IMG/VR virus record: IMGVR_UViG_3300017917_001312
Span: 1-43,524 of that record
DNA from: a virus
DNA: 43,524 nucleotides
Strand: one strand, 5' to 3'
In this document: piece by piece, positions 7,872 through 15,596 of the stretch
Layout of the letters: each line of letters opens with the position of its first letter
Numbering within the stretch: the first letter of the stretch is position 1
Translations under genes and position numbers: made by a program
The notes under the pieces: generated by a model
What the model was told of the DNA's origin: nothing
Seen by the model: only the letters and a program-made list of their open reading frames with translations
Database searches by the model: none

Positions 7872-8160
7872 TTCGAATCCTTAATTGTCCATGTTCATCA
7901 ATTGTAGCTGAACCCTCTACTACAGTGGGTTTGCCCACATACAGTTCAGCCAAGTTAGGCGGTACCAGTTCGTAGTGTATGCGATATTCACCAGGTTCAG
8001 CTTCGATCTGTATTTGTTCTTTTAGATAAATGTCAGGGTTGGTCCACCACCAGGTACGTTCAGTAAACAATTCGTCATTGACATACAAGCGATAGGTTGG
8101 AGGTAATCCTTCCCATTTACAAGACAAATTACACGCAACACGGACATATTCTTGGGCCAT
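7858..8160 (-). CDS. 100-aa beta-rich protein
   Basis: Predicted from sequence to be a beta-sandwich-like protein (YRLYVNDELFTERTWWWTNP, QIQIEAEPGEYRIHYELV, GSATIDEHGQLRI). The pattern resembles small ligand-binding or structural domains carried by T4-like phages. The start follows a late-promoter-like CTAAATA by 4 nt with no room for a ribosome-binding site, so the mRNA may be leaderless. Function unknown. Confidence 0.65.
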   Translation of the reverse strand: MAQEYVRVACNLSCKWEGLPPTYRLYVNDELFTERTWWWTNPDIYLKEQIQIEAEPGEYRIHYELVPPNLAELYVGKPTVVEGSATIDEHGQLRIRNATA

Positions 8161-8164
8161 GCTG

Positions 8165-8171
8165 TATTTAG
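8165..8171 (-). promoter_or_regulatory. Late-promoter-like CTAAATA, 4 nt before a start codon
   Basis: The minus strand reads CGCTAAATACAGCATG, with CTAAATA in place of the T4 late TATAAATA core. Transcription would start at or next to the ATG of the 100-aa gene. Confidence 0.45.
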
Positions 8172-8180
8172 CGGGAATTT

Positions 8181-8756
8181 TTAAGCCAGTCTTGCAACTA
8201 ATTTTACGTTGCTGGCCCAGCCTTGCAAATCTTTTATTTCGCCTGGCTCGGCATGTTCTAATTCGCGTGTTGTTACATACAATAAATCAAAGTTTTTACC
8301 ACGTGTTTCGTAAGCAGTATGTGTGCGGAAATCATAGCCATAAACATTCAATGAGCTTTTGCGTTTTAGCTCGCGCCAGATGCGTTGTCCACCTGGGCTT
8401 TGATAATGATCACTTACCAGCACTAGATTAAGTTTACGTATTAGGTATTCGTAAACTGTGACAGCACGAACTTGATTTCGAGGACGTGCATATACTCCAT
8501 AGATTTTCAATGCCCATTCATTGGTTTTATATCTAGTACCCGACACCGTGATTTCAACTCGGCGAGTCTCAGGATTAAAAACATTATAAGACGTGTTCAT
8601 GCCCCAGCGCCAACGATACATTTCATAGCCACCAGGAAAAGCGCCTACATATTCACCCAACCAGTAACGTTCGTCGCCTATAGGGATACGCTTGCCTCTG
8701 CGTGGCAGTTGTTCTAGGGTTCGTTGTTTTTTGTAAATGTGATCAATAAGCAACAT
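8181..8756 (-). CDS. 191-aa phage protein, possible internal or injected protein
   Basis: Not firmly recognised. The N-terminal half is aromatic-rich (GGYEMYRWRWGMNTSYNVFN). The C-terminal half has LNLVLVSDHYQSPGGQRIWR followed by a strand/turn pattern. From memory this SD-x-x-QSPGG-x-x-x-W motif occurs in many phage proteins built like GNAT acyltransferases, but no acetyl-CoA P-loop (Q/RxxGxG/A) is clear. It starts 6 nt after the upstream 60-aa gene and ends 20 nt before the next. Confidence 0.6.
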   Translation of the reverse strand: MLLIDHIYKKQRTLEQLPRRGKRIPIGDERYWLGEYVGAFPGGYEMYRWRWGMNTSYNVFNPETRRVEITVSGTRYKTNEWALKIYGVYARPRNQVRAVTVYEYLIRKLNLVLVSDHYQSPGGQRIWRELKRKSSLNVYGYDFRTHTAYETRGKNFDLLYVTTRELEHAEPGEIKDLQGWASNVKLVARLA

Positions 8757-8762
8757 AGGTGC

Positions 8763-8945
8763 TTATTTAATTTCTCTTACTGAGCTGATTAAAGATTTAG
8801 CGCCGTACTGTTGTTTTAGGATCTGACGTGCCATATAAATGTCTTTGGCAAATACACTCACATCAGTAAACACAGGATGTGGTTGAGTGATCTTGACTCG
8901 TGCTGTAAAGACTTTAAAGCCAGCAAATATTTCTTGGGCTCTCAT
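8763..8945 (-). CDS. 60-aa small protein with MRAQE leader
   Basis: The start chosen is the ATG at 8943-8945, which overlaps the upstream stop (ATGA) and gives MRAQEIFAGFKVFTARVKIT, the same MRAQE leader as the upstream 66-aa protein. The remainder is a compact alpha/beta sequence (VFAKDIYMARQILKQQYGAK). Function unknown. An upstream in-frame start would add nine residues but loses this match. Confidence 0.6.
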   Translation of the reverse strand: MRAQEIFAGFKVFTARVKITQPHPVFTDVSVFAKDIYMARQILKQQYGAKSLISSVREIK

Positions 8946-9142
8946 TTCTTTTTGCCGCCCTTCATATTTGCACACCAGTGATACATTTTGCCTTTTTCTC
9001 CACCATACTTACGAGCTTTAGCTCGTAAACTTGAGACACTACCTTTGCAACTAGCACCGGCCTTTTTTACACGTCCTGGACGACTCTTGCCTTGGACCCG
9101 GCCATCGGCAAAATTTTCTGTAACAAACTCTTGGGCTCTCAT
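8942..9142 (-). CDS. 66-aa basic Cys-containing protein with MRAQEFVTE leader
   Basis: MRAQEFVTENFADGRVQGKS: the leader resembles the T4 internal-protein targeting sequence MKTYQEFIAE, with V-T-E/N as a possible cleavage site. The rest (SRPGRVKKAGASCKGSVSSL ... KARKYGGEKGKMYHWCANMK) is a short basic module with two Cys that I recall from several T4-like phages. The cleaved product would be about 57 residues and very basic, fitting a DNA-associated internal head protein. Confidence 0.65.
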   Translation of the reverse strand: MRAQEFVTENFADGRVQGKSRPGRVKKAGASCKGSVSSLRAKARKYGGEKGKMYHWCANMKGGKKK

Positions 9143-9144
9143 GA

Positions 9145-12100
9145 TTATCTTACCGTTGCACGACGAACATCAAAGCGTTCTTCGTAGCCAGGTTCTGCAC
9201 CCAAGCTCTGTAGATACTGCATGGCCTGTGTTCTAGCTGCTGTACCTTCTAAATTGCTGAAGCGATGTATCACATTGCCCGAATCTCGGTCTACAATTTC
9301 CCACTCCGGAACACCCTTGGCATCTACTGCCATGGACTGTGGTGATTGTTGCGTTTGTTTAGGACGCTGAACAATGTTCTTGGCCAACTTGGCACGTGGG
9401 CTTAGAACTTTTTCTTTGGGTTCGGCATTGTAGGGTTCAATGAAGAATGGAATTACATCACCGTATTTTTCATAGGCCTGTTCGACAGCTTGATTGCGTG
9501 TGTCAGCTTGAATAATTTCTAATGTTTCTCTATTATCGCCGCGAAGCACCCGCCATTGGTTTGATCCTTCACCTACATCACGCAGAGTATAAGCACGATC
9601 AAAATCTTGCACACTACTACCAGGACTTACGGACTTCTTGGCACGTTCATGTGCTTCTTCATAATCAAAGTTGTTGTATTCTTGACCTGCAACTGGTTGT
9701 CCAGTGGAGTTATTATACAACTTCCAATTGGACTTTTTCTCAGGCACTTCTTTACTCAAGGTCTTTTCAGCCCACTGCTTTTTAAGTTGTTCTTTGTCAA
9801 TTTCTCCAGTGGCAAACTGTGTGAACAAGTTGAGTGCATCATCACCTTGGGGATTGATCAGCTTGTATAACTTCTTGGCATACTCTTTACGCTCTAGGTC
9901 AGGGCGCCCTGCTAGATACATGGCATAAGCATAGCGCATCATGGTGTTTTCTAGTTTACCTGGTTCGGCATCGCCTTCGGCCAACCAGTCACCACCTGCA
10001 CTACGAAACTCAATATACTTGCCCTGCTTGTGAGCACTAGTGTATTTGCCTTCACCAGTGCTTTTAACCAACTCACGTTCAGCCAACTCCAACAAGTTGT
10101 TGCGCAACAATTCCATCACGGAAGCAATATTACGCTCACTGCTGGCACGGCTACGAATATCCTTCATGGCAGCTTTGGTATAGGTATTTGATTCGCGGCC
10201 AAACTGTTTGAGCACGTATTCATCACCTAGGAACAAGATCAACTTCAAGTAGTCAACACGTCCTTCTTTGTAGGGAATACTCACGCCCATGTGCAGGCCT
10301 GTTGATTGATTGGTGTAGGCATTGCCATCACCATTGGCCCAGTCTGTTACTTCTTCTAGTTTCTCTAAGGCTTGTTTGAGTGGCATAGGCGGACTAACAA
10401 TTTCTAATCCACAATCTTCTTCATCGTCGGGATCTAAACTTGAGTCAGGTTCTACTATCCATAGGCCAGGCTTGCGTGTAGCTGAATGATAACCACTACT
10501 AACTTTGACCGGCATATCTATGGCATCGTGCAAGCTATCGCCAATTTCATCCCAACTACGGCTTCCGCCATAAACATCAGAACCTGTAAAATATGGCCAA
10601 CTTAAATTAAATGTGTCAGCGATGTCACTCATCCAACGCCAACCTTGATCTGAGAAGAAGCTGCTGTCATCATCCATAACAAAGTCATCGCGGAAGTTTT
10701 GCAATACTTCGTCGTAGTTGCTGTCTTCGGCAGCCAAGCATGATTCTACTTCTTCTGTTAGGATTTCGTCAGCACCTTCAGCAGCTTCTTTGTATTTGTC
10801 CAGCATGTCTAACTGTTCATCTGATAACTCACTACCTTTGATTTCGCCGTTTTTGCGACTTTCACCTAGAGCAATAATAGCTTCGGCTTGTTCGTCGGTT
10901 AGTTCCATGCCATCTACCAACATGGCCTGCAAGCGATCATGCCAAGACTGTTGTTCTAAGAAATAGTCGCGAATCAGTTCGTCTCGCTCGTCTCTCCATG
11001 AATCATACATTTGCTCATCGTGCCACTCGTAGTAGGCTTCGTCCAGCTTTTCTTCTAAGTCATTGCGTTCTCTACGGCTGAGTCCATAGCCGTATTCATC
11101 GTTGCTAAAAAACTCAATAATTTGACTTAGACTGGTGCAACGTTCGTCCATGTCATAGTCGGGTTCCATTTCACCTGAATCTTCATCACGCTGTGTGTCA
11201 CGGAAGATCAGTTCAGCTTCAAAGCCACACTGTATGCCTTCGGCTTCGGGACTGTTGGCAAACTGTTGTAAGTTACTGGCAGCCATGCGCACTTCATCTA
11301 GCTCTTCTGATTCTACTATCGTGCCTTTACGTTTAAACTGCGCTAGTTCTAAACTTAGTTTTTCAAACAGGCCATTGGGTTTAAGCTGTTGCGGCTGACC
11401 TTGACTATTTGTTTTAAGTTTTAATTTGTTTGCTTCTCGACCCACCGCCCCGGGACGAACATCTTTCGTCAGAGCCATTACATAGCGTGGATCTTTAGCC
11501 TGCTTTTTTGTTGGTATGTATCCTGAAGCACTTTCAGTAACTTCATTGCCATCCAGGTGTTCGGCTTGTCCTGCTGCAAAGAAGTCAGGATGTAGTCTAG
11601 CATAGTCACGCATTAATATACCAGCACGTGCATTGGCTTCATTTTCCCAAGGGCTACCAGTTTCACCAGCATCTGGACCCATACGAGAACCATCACGTTC
11701 GTGTTGATGTTTGTGTGTTAGTTCGTGTGCTACTGTGCGTAACACGTCCATGATATGGCGCTGACCCCAGGCCACTTCTAATAAATTACGATCATTGATA
11801 TAACGACCAAATGTTTTGTGAACCACTGCCCATTGCGGATCTTTACGCAATTTGATTTCAGGCATGTGTTCTAGTTTTAATTCTTTACTACAAAAATCAA
11901 TAAAGTCTTTTAATACTTGTTCATCGGTGGGTGCAGTATCTATGTCATCGTCAACCATGCAGGTTGTAGGATTAGTTCCGTCGGGACTCAGGCCCACTTC
12001 GGTCAATTCAGACTCGTGTCTAAATCCGTATGTGAATACTGAATGTGGTCGACGACGTTCTTTAAGACTGAGCTCTTGATTTTTGGCTTCTATTCTGGCA

Positions 12101-12762
12101 TCATGCAATTTTTTAAGCACACCCTGACTGCGCAGGATTTTAAATGCTAGATTTTCAGGACCAAATTCGCCGTGTTGTTCTAGGCCGGTTTGACGCATAC
12201 GCTTGATCTTACGGGCCATGCGATCCATCTTTTCACGACTGCCAGTTTTAACAGCACGTTCAATAGCATGTCCTACTGTTTCAAACTTGTTGCGTGTAGC
12301 AGTGTCATCCACAGTGGCTCGGGCTCTGCGTGGAACCTGTAACCATTTATCCTGTAGCAGGCTATAAGTGCCCTGACTCACCGGTGGCTTGTCTGCGGCT
12401 TCCACATATAGTTCTACATCAAAGCCTCGAATTTTAATATCATGTGTGTCGTTGTACTGTGCTTTTTTGGCATCAAACAATTCACGGTACACAGGATCTT
12501 CGGGTTGATCAACCACAAGATGTAGATCAATATCACTACTGGGAGTATATGTATAAGCAGCATTGGAACCACTTATAGTAATGTCTTTAAGAGCTAGATC
12601 TGAGATGCCTAGACTTTCACGAAAATCTTCTGCAATTAATAATAATTGAGCACGGACATCGTCACGTAGGTGTTCATTTGAGTCCCATAATTTAGGGTTT
12701 AAATGATCATTGAACTTGACAGCATCGTCAAGATTGTAGGCATCTAATTCTTGAATATTCAT
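9145..12762 (-). CDS. 1205-aa multidomain protein: nucleotidyltransferase, zincin protease, amidoligase-like
   Basis: The start is set at the ATG 12760-12762 (MNIQELDAYN), 5 nt after an ATAAATA late-promoter motif; an upstream in-frame ATG would place the promoter inside the gene. Residues 62-84 hold a nucleotidyltransferase signature (GSNAAYTYTPSSDIDLHLVV: Gly-Ser, then Asp77 and Asp79). Residues 340-375 hold a zinc-metalloprotease motif HELTH (346-350) with a downstream WENEANA glutamate. From about 510, CGFEAELIF, a distant EIVSPPMP, GLHMGVSI and IEFRSAGGDW fit the amidoligase (glutamine-synthetase-like) family. Between them, L-T-E/V (253-256) and V-T-E/S (408-411) look like prohead-protease sites at the domain borders. 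Probably a packaged, processed polyprotein. Confidence 0.75.
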   Translation of the reverse strand: MNIQELDAYNLDDAVKFNDHLNPKLWDSNEHLRDDVRAQLLLIAEDFRESLGISDLALKDITISGSNAAYTYTPSSDIDLHLVVDQPEDPVYRELFDAKKAQYNDTHDIKIRGFDVELYVEAADKPPVSQGTYSLLQDKWLQVPRRARATVDDTATRNKFETVGHAIERAVKTGSREKMDRMARKIKRMRQTGLEQHGEFGPENLAFKILRSQGVLKKLHDARIEAKNQELSLKERRRPHSVFTYGFRHESELTEVGLSPDGTNPTTCMVDDDIDTAPTDEQVLKDFIDFCSKELKLEHMPEIKLRKDPQWAVVHKTFGRYINDRNLLEVAWGQRHIMDVLRTVAHELTHKHQHERDGSRMGPDAGETGSPWENEANARAGILMRDYARLHPDFFAAGQAEHLDGNEVTESASGYIPTKKQAKDPRYVMALTKDVRPGAVGREANKLKLKTNSQGQPQQLKPNGLFEKLSLELAQFKRKGTIVESEELDEVRMAASNLQQFANSPEAEGIQCGFEAELIFRDTQRDEDSGEMEPDYDMDERCTSLSQIIEFFSNDEYGYGLSRRERNDLEEKLDEAYYEWHDEQMYDSWRDERDELIRDYFLEQQSWHDRLQAMLVDGMELTDEQAEAIIALGESRKNGEIKGSELSDEQLDMLDKYKEAAEGADEILTEEVESCLAAEDSNYDEVLQNFRDDFVMDDDSSFFSDQGWRWMSDIADTFNLSWPYFTGSDVYGGSRSWDEIGDSLHDAIDMPVKVSSGYHSATRKPGLWIVEPDSSLDPDDEEDCGLEIVSPPMPLKQALEKLEEVTDWANGDGNAYTNQSTGLHMGVSIPYKEGRVDYLKLILFLGDEYVLKQFGRESNTYTKAAMKDIRSRASSERNIASVMELLRNNLLELAERELVKSTGEGKYTSAHKQGKYIEFRSAGGDWLAEGDAEPGKLENTMMRYAYAMYLAGRPDLERKEYAKKLYKLINPQGDDALNLFTQFATGEIDKEQLKKQWAEKTLSKEVPEKKSNWKLYNNSTGQPVAGQEYNNFDYEEAHERAKKSVSPGSSVQDFDRAYTLRDVGEGSNQWRVLRGDNRETLEIIQADTRNQAVEQAYEKYGDVIPFFIEPYNAEPKEKVLSPRAKLAKNIVQRPKQTQQSPQSMAVDAKGVPEWEIVDRDSGNVIHRFSNLEGTAARTQAMQYLQSLGAEPGYEERFDVRRATVR

Positions 12763-12767
12763 GATTG

Positions 12768-12774
12768 TATTTAT
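12768..12774 (-). promoter_or_regulatory. Late promoter ATAAATA, 5 nt before a start codon
   Basis: The minus strand reads ATAAATA-CAATC-ATG. No Shine-Dalgarno sequence fits between the motif and the ATG, so a leaderless late mRNA for the 1205-aa gene is expected. Confidence 0.6.
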
Positions 12775-12828
12775 TGGATAAACAAAAGCCGCTGTCAAAG
12801 CGGCCTGTGTTTTAATTGTTAAAAATGA

Positions 12829-13800
12829 TTACTTTTTGGCTTTGGCCTTGGCTTTTGGCGCAGGTTCTGCTTTGGCTTTGGCCACAGGTTCTGCCTTTTT
12901 GCTTTTGGCCAAAACTTTGGCCACTGGCTTGGGCGGTTCTGCTGTGACTGTTGTAACTGGAGCTGCTACAGCTGGTTGAGCTGTGGCTGGAGCACCTACT
13001 ACATTGCCTAGAGCCGCGCCGTTTTGCAAGGCTAGGGTATGTAGATCACGATACAGTTGATCCTGTTGCTGGAAGTCAAATACGTATGTGCCGGTGTGCT
13101 TTAATAACACACGCTTGTCTACCCAGACATCACCACCTAGATCACGCCAGTTTTCACAGAAAGTCCAGTCCTCTGAATAGTAACGATTTTCACGTACTGC
13201 TGTGTCAAAATAGGTCTTCATGTAGGGATTTAATTCGGCAGGCAGGCCAATGTCATTTAAGAATGGTTTTGTAGCAGGATGAGCATTTAATTTCTCAAAC
13301 ACATGACGTTTAATTAATAAAAATCCTGTGCCAGTTTTTGAAACTTCCTGTAAGGGACCTTCTTCTCTAGCGCCTTCAAAGCCATTTACACACCATTTAA
13401 CTGGCAAGCTCTTCATTGGGTATAGGCCACCAATCACGTCTTTGTCGGCATTTAACATTACTAGCAAATGCCAAGGTTCCCAACCAATGTCAGCGTCAAT
13501 AAACATCAGGTGTGTGGATTCTTTATTGTGCAGGAATTTGGCTGTGAGTGTATTTCTAGCACGACTAATTAAGGACTCGTTAGTCATGGTTTCCATGGTC
13601 CAATCCAGGCCCAGCTGACGTGCAGCGTTAGACCATTTGATATAGCTCATGAATGTGGATTCTGTCAGCATACCACCGTAACATGGCATACAAATATGAA
13701 CTCGGGTGGTTTTTAAATAATCAATGTTTACTTGAATTTGTTGCTGTCCTGGGTTTGCGCCCTCGGCAGGAGTTTGTGCAGTTGGTTGTGCGTCAGCCAT
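12829..13800 (-). CDS. GT-A type glycosyltransferase with Lys/Ala/Pro tail
   Basis: 323 residues. The catalytic domain shows the Anp1/GT-A-like pattern of T4-type phage glycosyltransferases: VHICMPCYGGML, LISRARNTLTAKFL, a D-x-D strand (HLMFIDADIGWEPW), GTGFLLIKRHVFEKL, and YYSEDWTFCENWRDLGGDVW with the acidic residue near the acceptor. It would transfer a sugar from a nucleotide donor to DNA, protein or a surface glycan; the acceptor is unknown. The last about 60 residues are a low-complexity Ala/Pro/Lys tail (KSKKAEPVAKAKAEPAPKAK), possibly for nucleic-acid binding. AAGGA precedes the ATG. Confidence 0.75.
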   Translation of the reverse strand: MADAQPTAQTPAEGANPGQQQIQVNIDYLKTTRVHICMPCYGGMLTESTFMSYIKWSNAARQLGLDWTMETMTNESLISRARNTLTAKFLHNKESTHLMFIDADIGWEPWHLLVMLNADKDVIGGLYPMKSLPVKWCVNGFEGAREEGPLQEVSKTGTGFLLIKRHVFEKLNAHPATKPFLNDIGLPAELNPYMKTYFDTAVRENRYYSEDWTFCENWRDLGGDVWVDKRVLLKHTGTYVFDFQQQDQLYRDLHTLALQNGAALGNVVGAPATAQPAVAAPVTTVTAEPPKPVAKVLAKSKKAEPVAKAKAEPAPKAKAKAKK

Positions 13801-13827
13801 GTTTTTCCTTATTGTTAAGTTGTGGAA

Positions 13828-13834
13828 TATTTAA
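13828..13834 (-). promoter_or_regulatory. Late-promoter-like TTAAATA with normal leader
   Basis: TTAAATA lies about 28 nt upstream of the glycosyltransferase ATG, leaving a leader that contains AAGGA. It contrasts with the leaderless arrangement at neighbouring genes. Confidence 0.35.
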
Positions 13835-13844
13835 TACAGTTTGT

Positions 13845-14594
13845 TCAGTGCGATTTTTTTTCGTCGGCGTAGTCAAATTGCAGTTGAATTTTTTCTCGGA
13901 GTAGTTGAATTCGTGCTCGATTTACACGGCTTTCGCGCATGATGCCGACCTTGCCTTCGCCACCATCTACAATGGGTGTACCGTAGCTGACAATTTCGTC
14001 AACAGTATTGGCACCTAGTTCTTGATCGAAAATGGCCTGTAGTTCTGCATTGGGCGCACCGTATAAATCGGTAATAATGGCTTCGTGGTCTTGATCACTG
14101 CCTTTTTTGTATAATTCACGTACTTGGCTGGCACTGTTGGCATCTGCACCGCGCACTTTAAAGTTCACTGTGGGTGTGATCACAACATAACCGGCCTTGC
14201 TCATGGGTTTTAATTTCGTTAAATTATCCGGCAAGGGTTGCAAGTAGCTGGGCTCGCCATTCTTTTTGGGTTTGAAATTAAATCGTTCTGCATCCTTGGC
14301 ACTGACAGCAAATACCAAGGCTGTGGTGGCCTTTTCTTCAGGAGTTAAATTATCGGTAATTTCTCGTACTTGATAAGGATTGCGTGTTTGTACCACATGA
14401 CTGGCTGGAATACCTAATGTAGTGATCATTTTAACCTTGTCAGTATAGCTGAATGGCGAATCGGTATCATTTTGTACATTACTGGTAGCAATATAAACAC
14501 CATCACTAAACTTGTTGGTTAACCAATCATAGCTGGCTTTATGCCCCAAATGAAACGGATGAAAACGACCAGGATAAACCACTAAGATATTCAT
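13845..14594 (-). CDS. Cytidylyltransferase-like nucleotidyltransferase (HxGH)
   Basis: 249 residues from the ATG at 14592-14594. MNILVVYPGRFHPFHLGHKA carries the HxGH motif (His15-Leu-Gly-His18) of the nucleotidyltransferase superfamily that includes NMN and pantetheine-phosphate adenylyltransferases. A later ADANSASQVRELY segment resembles the second nucleotide-binding motif. The substrate cannot be told from sequence; NAD salvage or sugar-nucleotide supply to the adjacent glycosyltransferase are both possible. The C-terminal third is helical and charged (RVNRARIQLLREKIQLQFDY). An ATAAATA motif sits 5 nt before the ATG. Confidence 0.78.
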   Translation of the reverse strand: MNILVVYPGRFHPFHLGHKASYDWLTNKFSDGVYIATSNVQNDTDSPFSYTDKVKMITTLGIPASHVVQTRNPYQVREITDNLTPEEKATTALVFAVSAKDAERFNFKPKKNGEPSYLQPLPDNLTKLKPMSKAGYVVITPTVNFKVRGADANSASQVRELYKKGSDQDHEAIITDLYGAPNAELQAIFDQELGANTVDEIVSYGTPIVDGGEGKVGIMRESRVNRARIQLLREKIQLQFDYADEKKSH

Positions 14595-14599
14595 GTTAA

Positions 14600-14606
14600 T
14601 ATTTAT
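14600..14606 (-). promoter_or_regulatory. Late promoter ATAAATA, 5 nt before a start codon
   Basis: ATAAATA-TTAAC-ATG on the minus strand, with no Shine-Dalgarno sequence. It lies just upstream of the nucleotidyltransferase start, in the short gap after the previous gene. Confidence 0.6.
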
Positions 14607-14608
14607 GG

Positions 14609-15046
14609 TTACATGTTTTCCAACAACCACATGTAAATTGGTGATGTAAAGGATAAAGTTACTGTGCCGTTACAGCCTAGAGTACCGTAGAATTTTTGTT
14701 GTGTTGGTTCAGCAGTGCCATTGAAATCATGCTCGTAAACTGCTTGTTCTGCCAGTACATGCCCTAGACCGATGTCATCAAACGCCACAGAATTCACTGT
14801 GAGACAAGCATCTTTAACTATTTGACCCTGCGCATCCACTGTGGTATGATCAGACTGTTTGTTTTTCATAACAATACGTAAGACATGATCTCCGTCAAAA
14901 TCTTCAAAGGCTTGTCTGACCTTTACTGTTTCGGTCACGTGTGCGGAATCAAACAACTGTGCGTGATCCAGCCAGATTTCACAGCCCAAGGCCGCCGCAG
15001 GATCAGTTGTGCTGATCTCACAAGAAAATACTGCTGAATTTTTCAT
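14609..15046 (-). CDS. 145-aa beta-rich structural or ligand-binding protein (paralogue of 38206..38856)
   Basis: Beta-sandwich-like. The segment HVLRIVMKNKQSDHTTVDAQ plus GQIVKD aligns with [20 protein letters not shown] plus GNILEN in the 216-aa protein at 38206..38856, in the same order relative to an upstream EIWLDHAQLF / [10 protein letters not shown] strand. The two are probably paralogous domains. Function unknown; the fold looks like small carbohydrate-binding-type domains. It lies in a run of structural genes starting 9 nt after the upstream stop. Confidence 0.6.
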   Translation of the reverse strand: MKNSAVFSCEISTTDPAAALGCEIWLDHAQLFDSAHVTETVKVRQAFEDFDGDHVLRIVMKNKQSDHTTVDAQGQIVKDACLTVNSVAFDDIGLGHVLAEQAVYEHDFNGTAEPTQQKFYGTLGCNGTVTLSFTSPIYMWLLENM

Positions 15047-15055
15047 TGAATTATT

Positions 15056-15421
15056 TTAGAATGTTACTGTAATACTGTCTATGGTGCCGCCATCAAAATT
15101 AATGATTTCGGCTCGTAAAAATGTAAAATTGCCAACAATGGTGCGCCCGTCAACTACTGTGGTTGGGTCTGCGCACACTAATTCTTCCAAATCAAACCAG
15201 GCCGCTTGAATTGACGGTTGATCATTTAAGGTAGCCTGTATGCGAACAGTGCCAACAAAATCTGTAGTTCTTAGAGTCACAGTTTGTATGGATCCTTGGC
15301 CAGCATAGTAGTTGGCAGCACGTGTTGCGTCGCCAAAGAAATCCTGACTGCTGCCGTCGTAGTTGCCCGAGGGTGTGCCCCAGGTGGTTGTGGTCAGCAA
15401 GTACTCAGTGGTCAGGATCAT
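15056..15421 (-). CDS. 121-aa conserved phage particle protein
   Basis: Beta-strand-rich protein (MILTTEYLLTTTTWGTPSGN ... TTDFVGTVRIQATLNDQPSI ... GNFTFLRAEIINFDGGTIDS). From memory, this D-F-x-GT-x-x-I-x-ATL ... NFT(F/W)-x-R-A pattern is common in tail or baseplate accessory proteins of T4-type aquatic phages. The start ATGA overlaps the stop of the upstream 54-aa gene. Confidence 0.6.
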   Translation of the reverse strand: MILTTEYLLTTTTWGTPSGNYDGSSQDFFGDATRAANYYAGQGSIQTVTLRTTDFVGTVRIQATLNDQPSIQAAWFDLEELVCADPTTVVDGRTIVGNFTFLRAEIINFDGGTIDSITVTF

Positions 15422-15582
15422 GCTTGTTTGATCTCTACCAGTGTGCCTGAACCGGCCAATTCTGCTACAACTGCTTCTAATTGAGCCACAACATCTGCGC
15501 TCAATAAAGGTGCAATACTAGCATCATCTTTGACCAATTGGCTAACTGTGATTACAAGGGTTTGTTCGTTAATTTTTGCCAT
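15418..15582 (-). CDS. 54-aa small acidic protein
   Basis: Translates as MAKINEQTLVITVSQLVKDD then a helical ASIAPLLSADVVAQLEAVVA and a short end ...VEIKQA. ATG at 15580-15582, TGA at 15418-15420 overlapping the next ATG. The coding pattern, coupling to the downstream gene and an upstream ATAAATA motif support it as real. Function unknown. Confidence 0.6.
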   Translation of the reverse strand: MAKINEQTLVITVSQLVKDDASIAPLLSADVVAQLEAVVAELAGSGTLVEIKQA

Positions 15583-15589
15583 AGTGTAT

Positions 15590-15596
15590 TATTTAT
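15590..15596 (-). promoter_or_regulatory. Late promoter ATAAATA, 7 nt before a start codon
   Basis: AGATAAATA-ATACACT-ATG on the minus strand. The motif overlaps the stop codon of the upstream gene (AGA TAA) and has no room for a normal leader. Confidence 0.5.

Noticed and set aside
12763-12798. Upstream start for the 1205-aa protein (12 extra residues)
   Set aside because: It would place the ATAAATA promoter within the coding region and removes the leader-like N-terminus MNIQEL.
14595-14630. Upstream start for the HxGH nucleotidyltransferase
   Set aside because: It overlaps the previous gene's end and the late promoter; the conserved fold begins at MNILVVYPGR.
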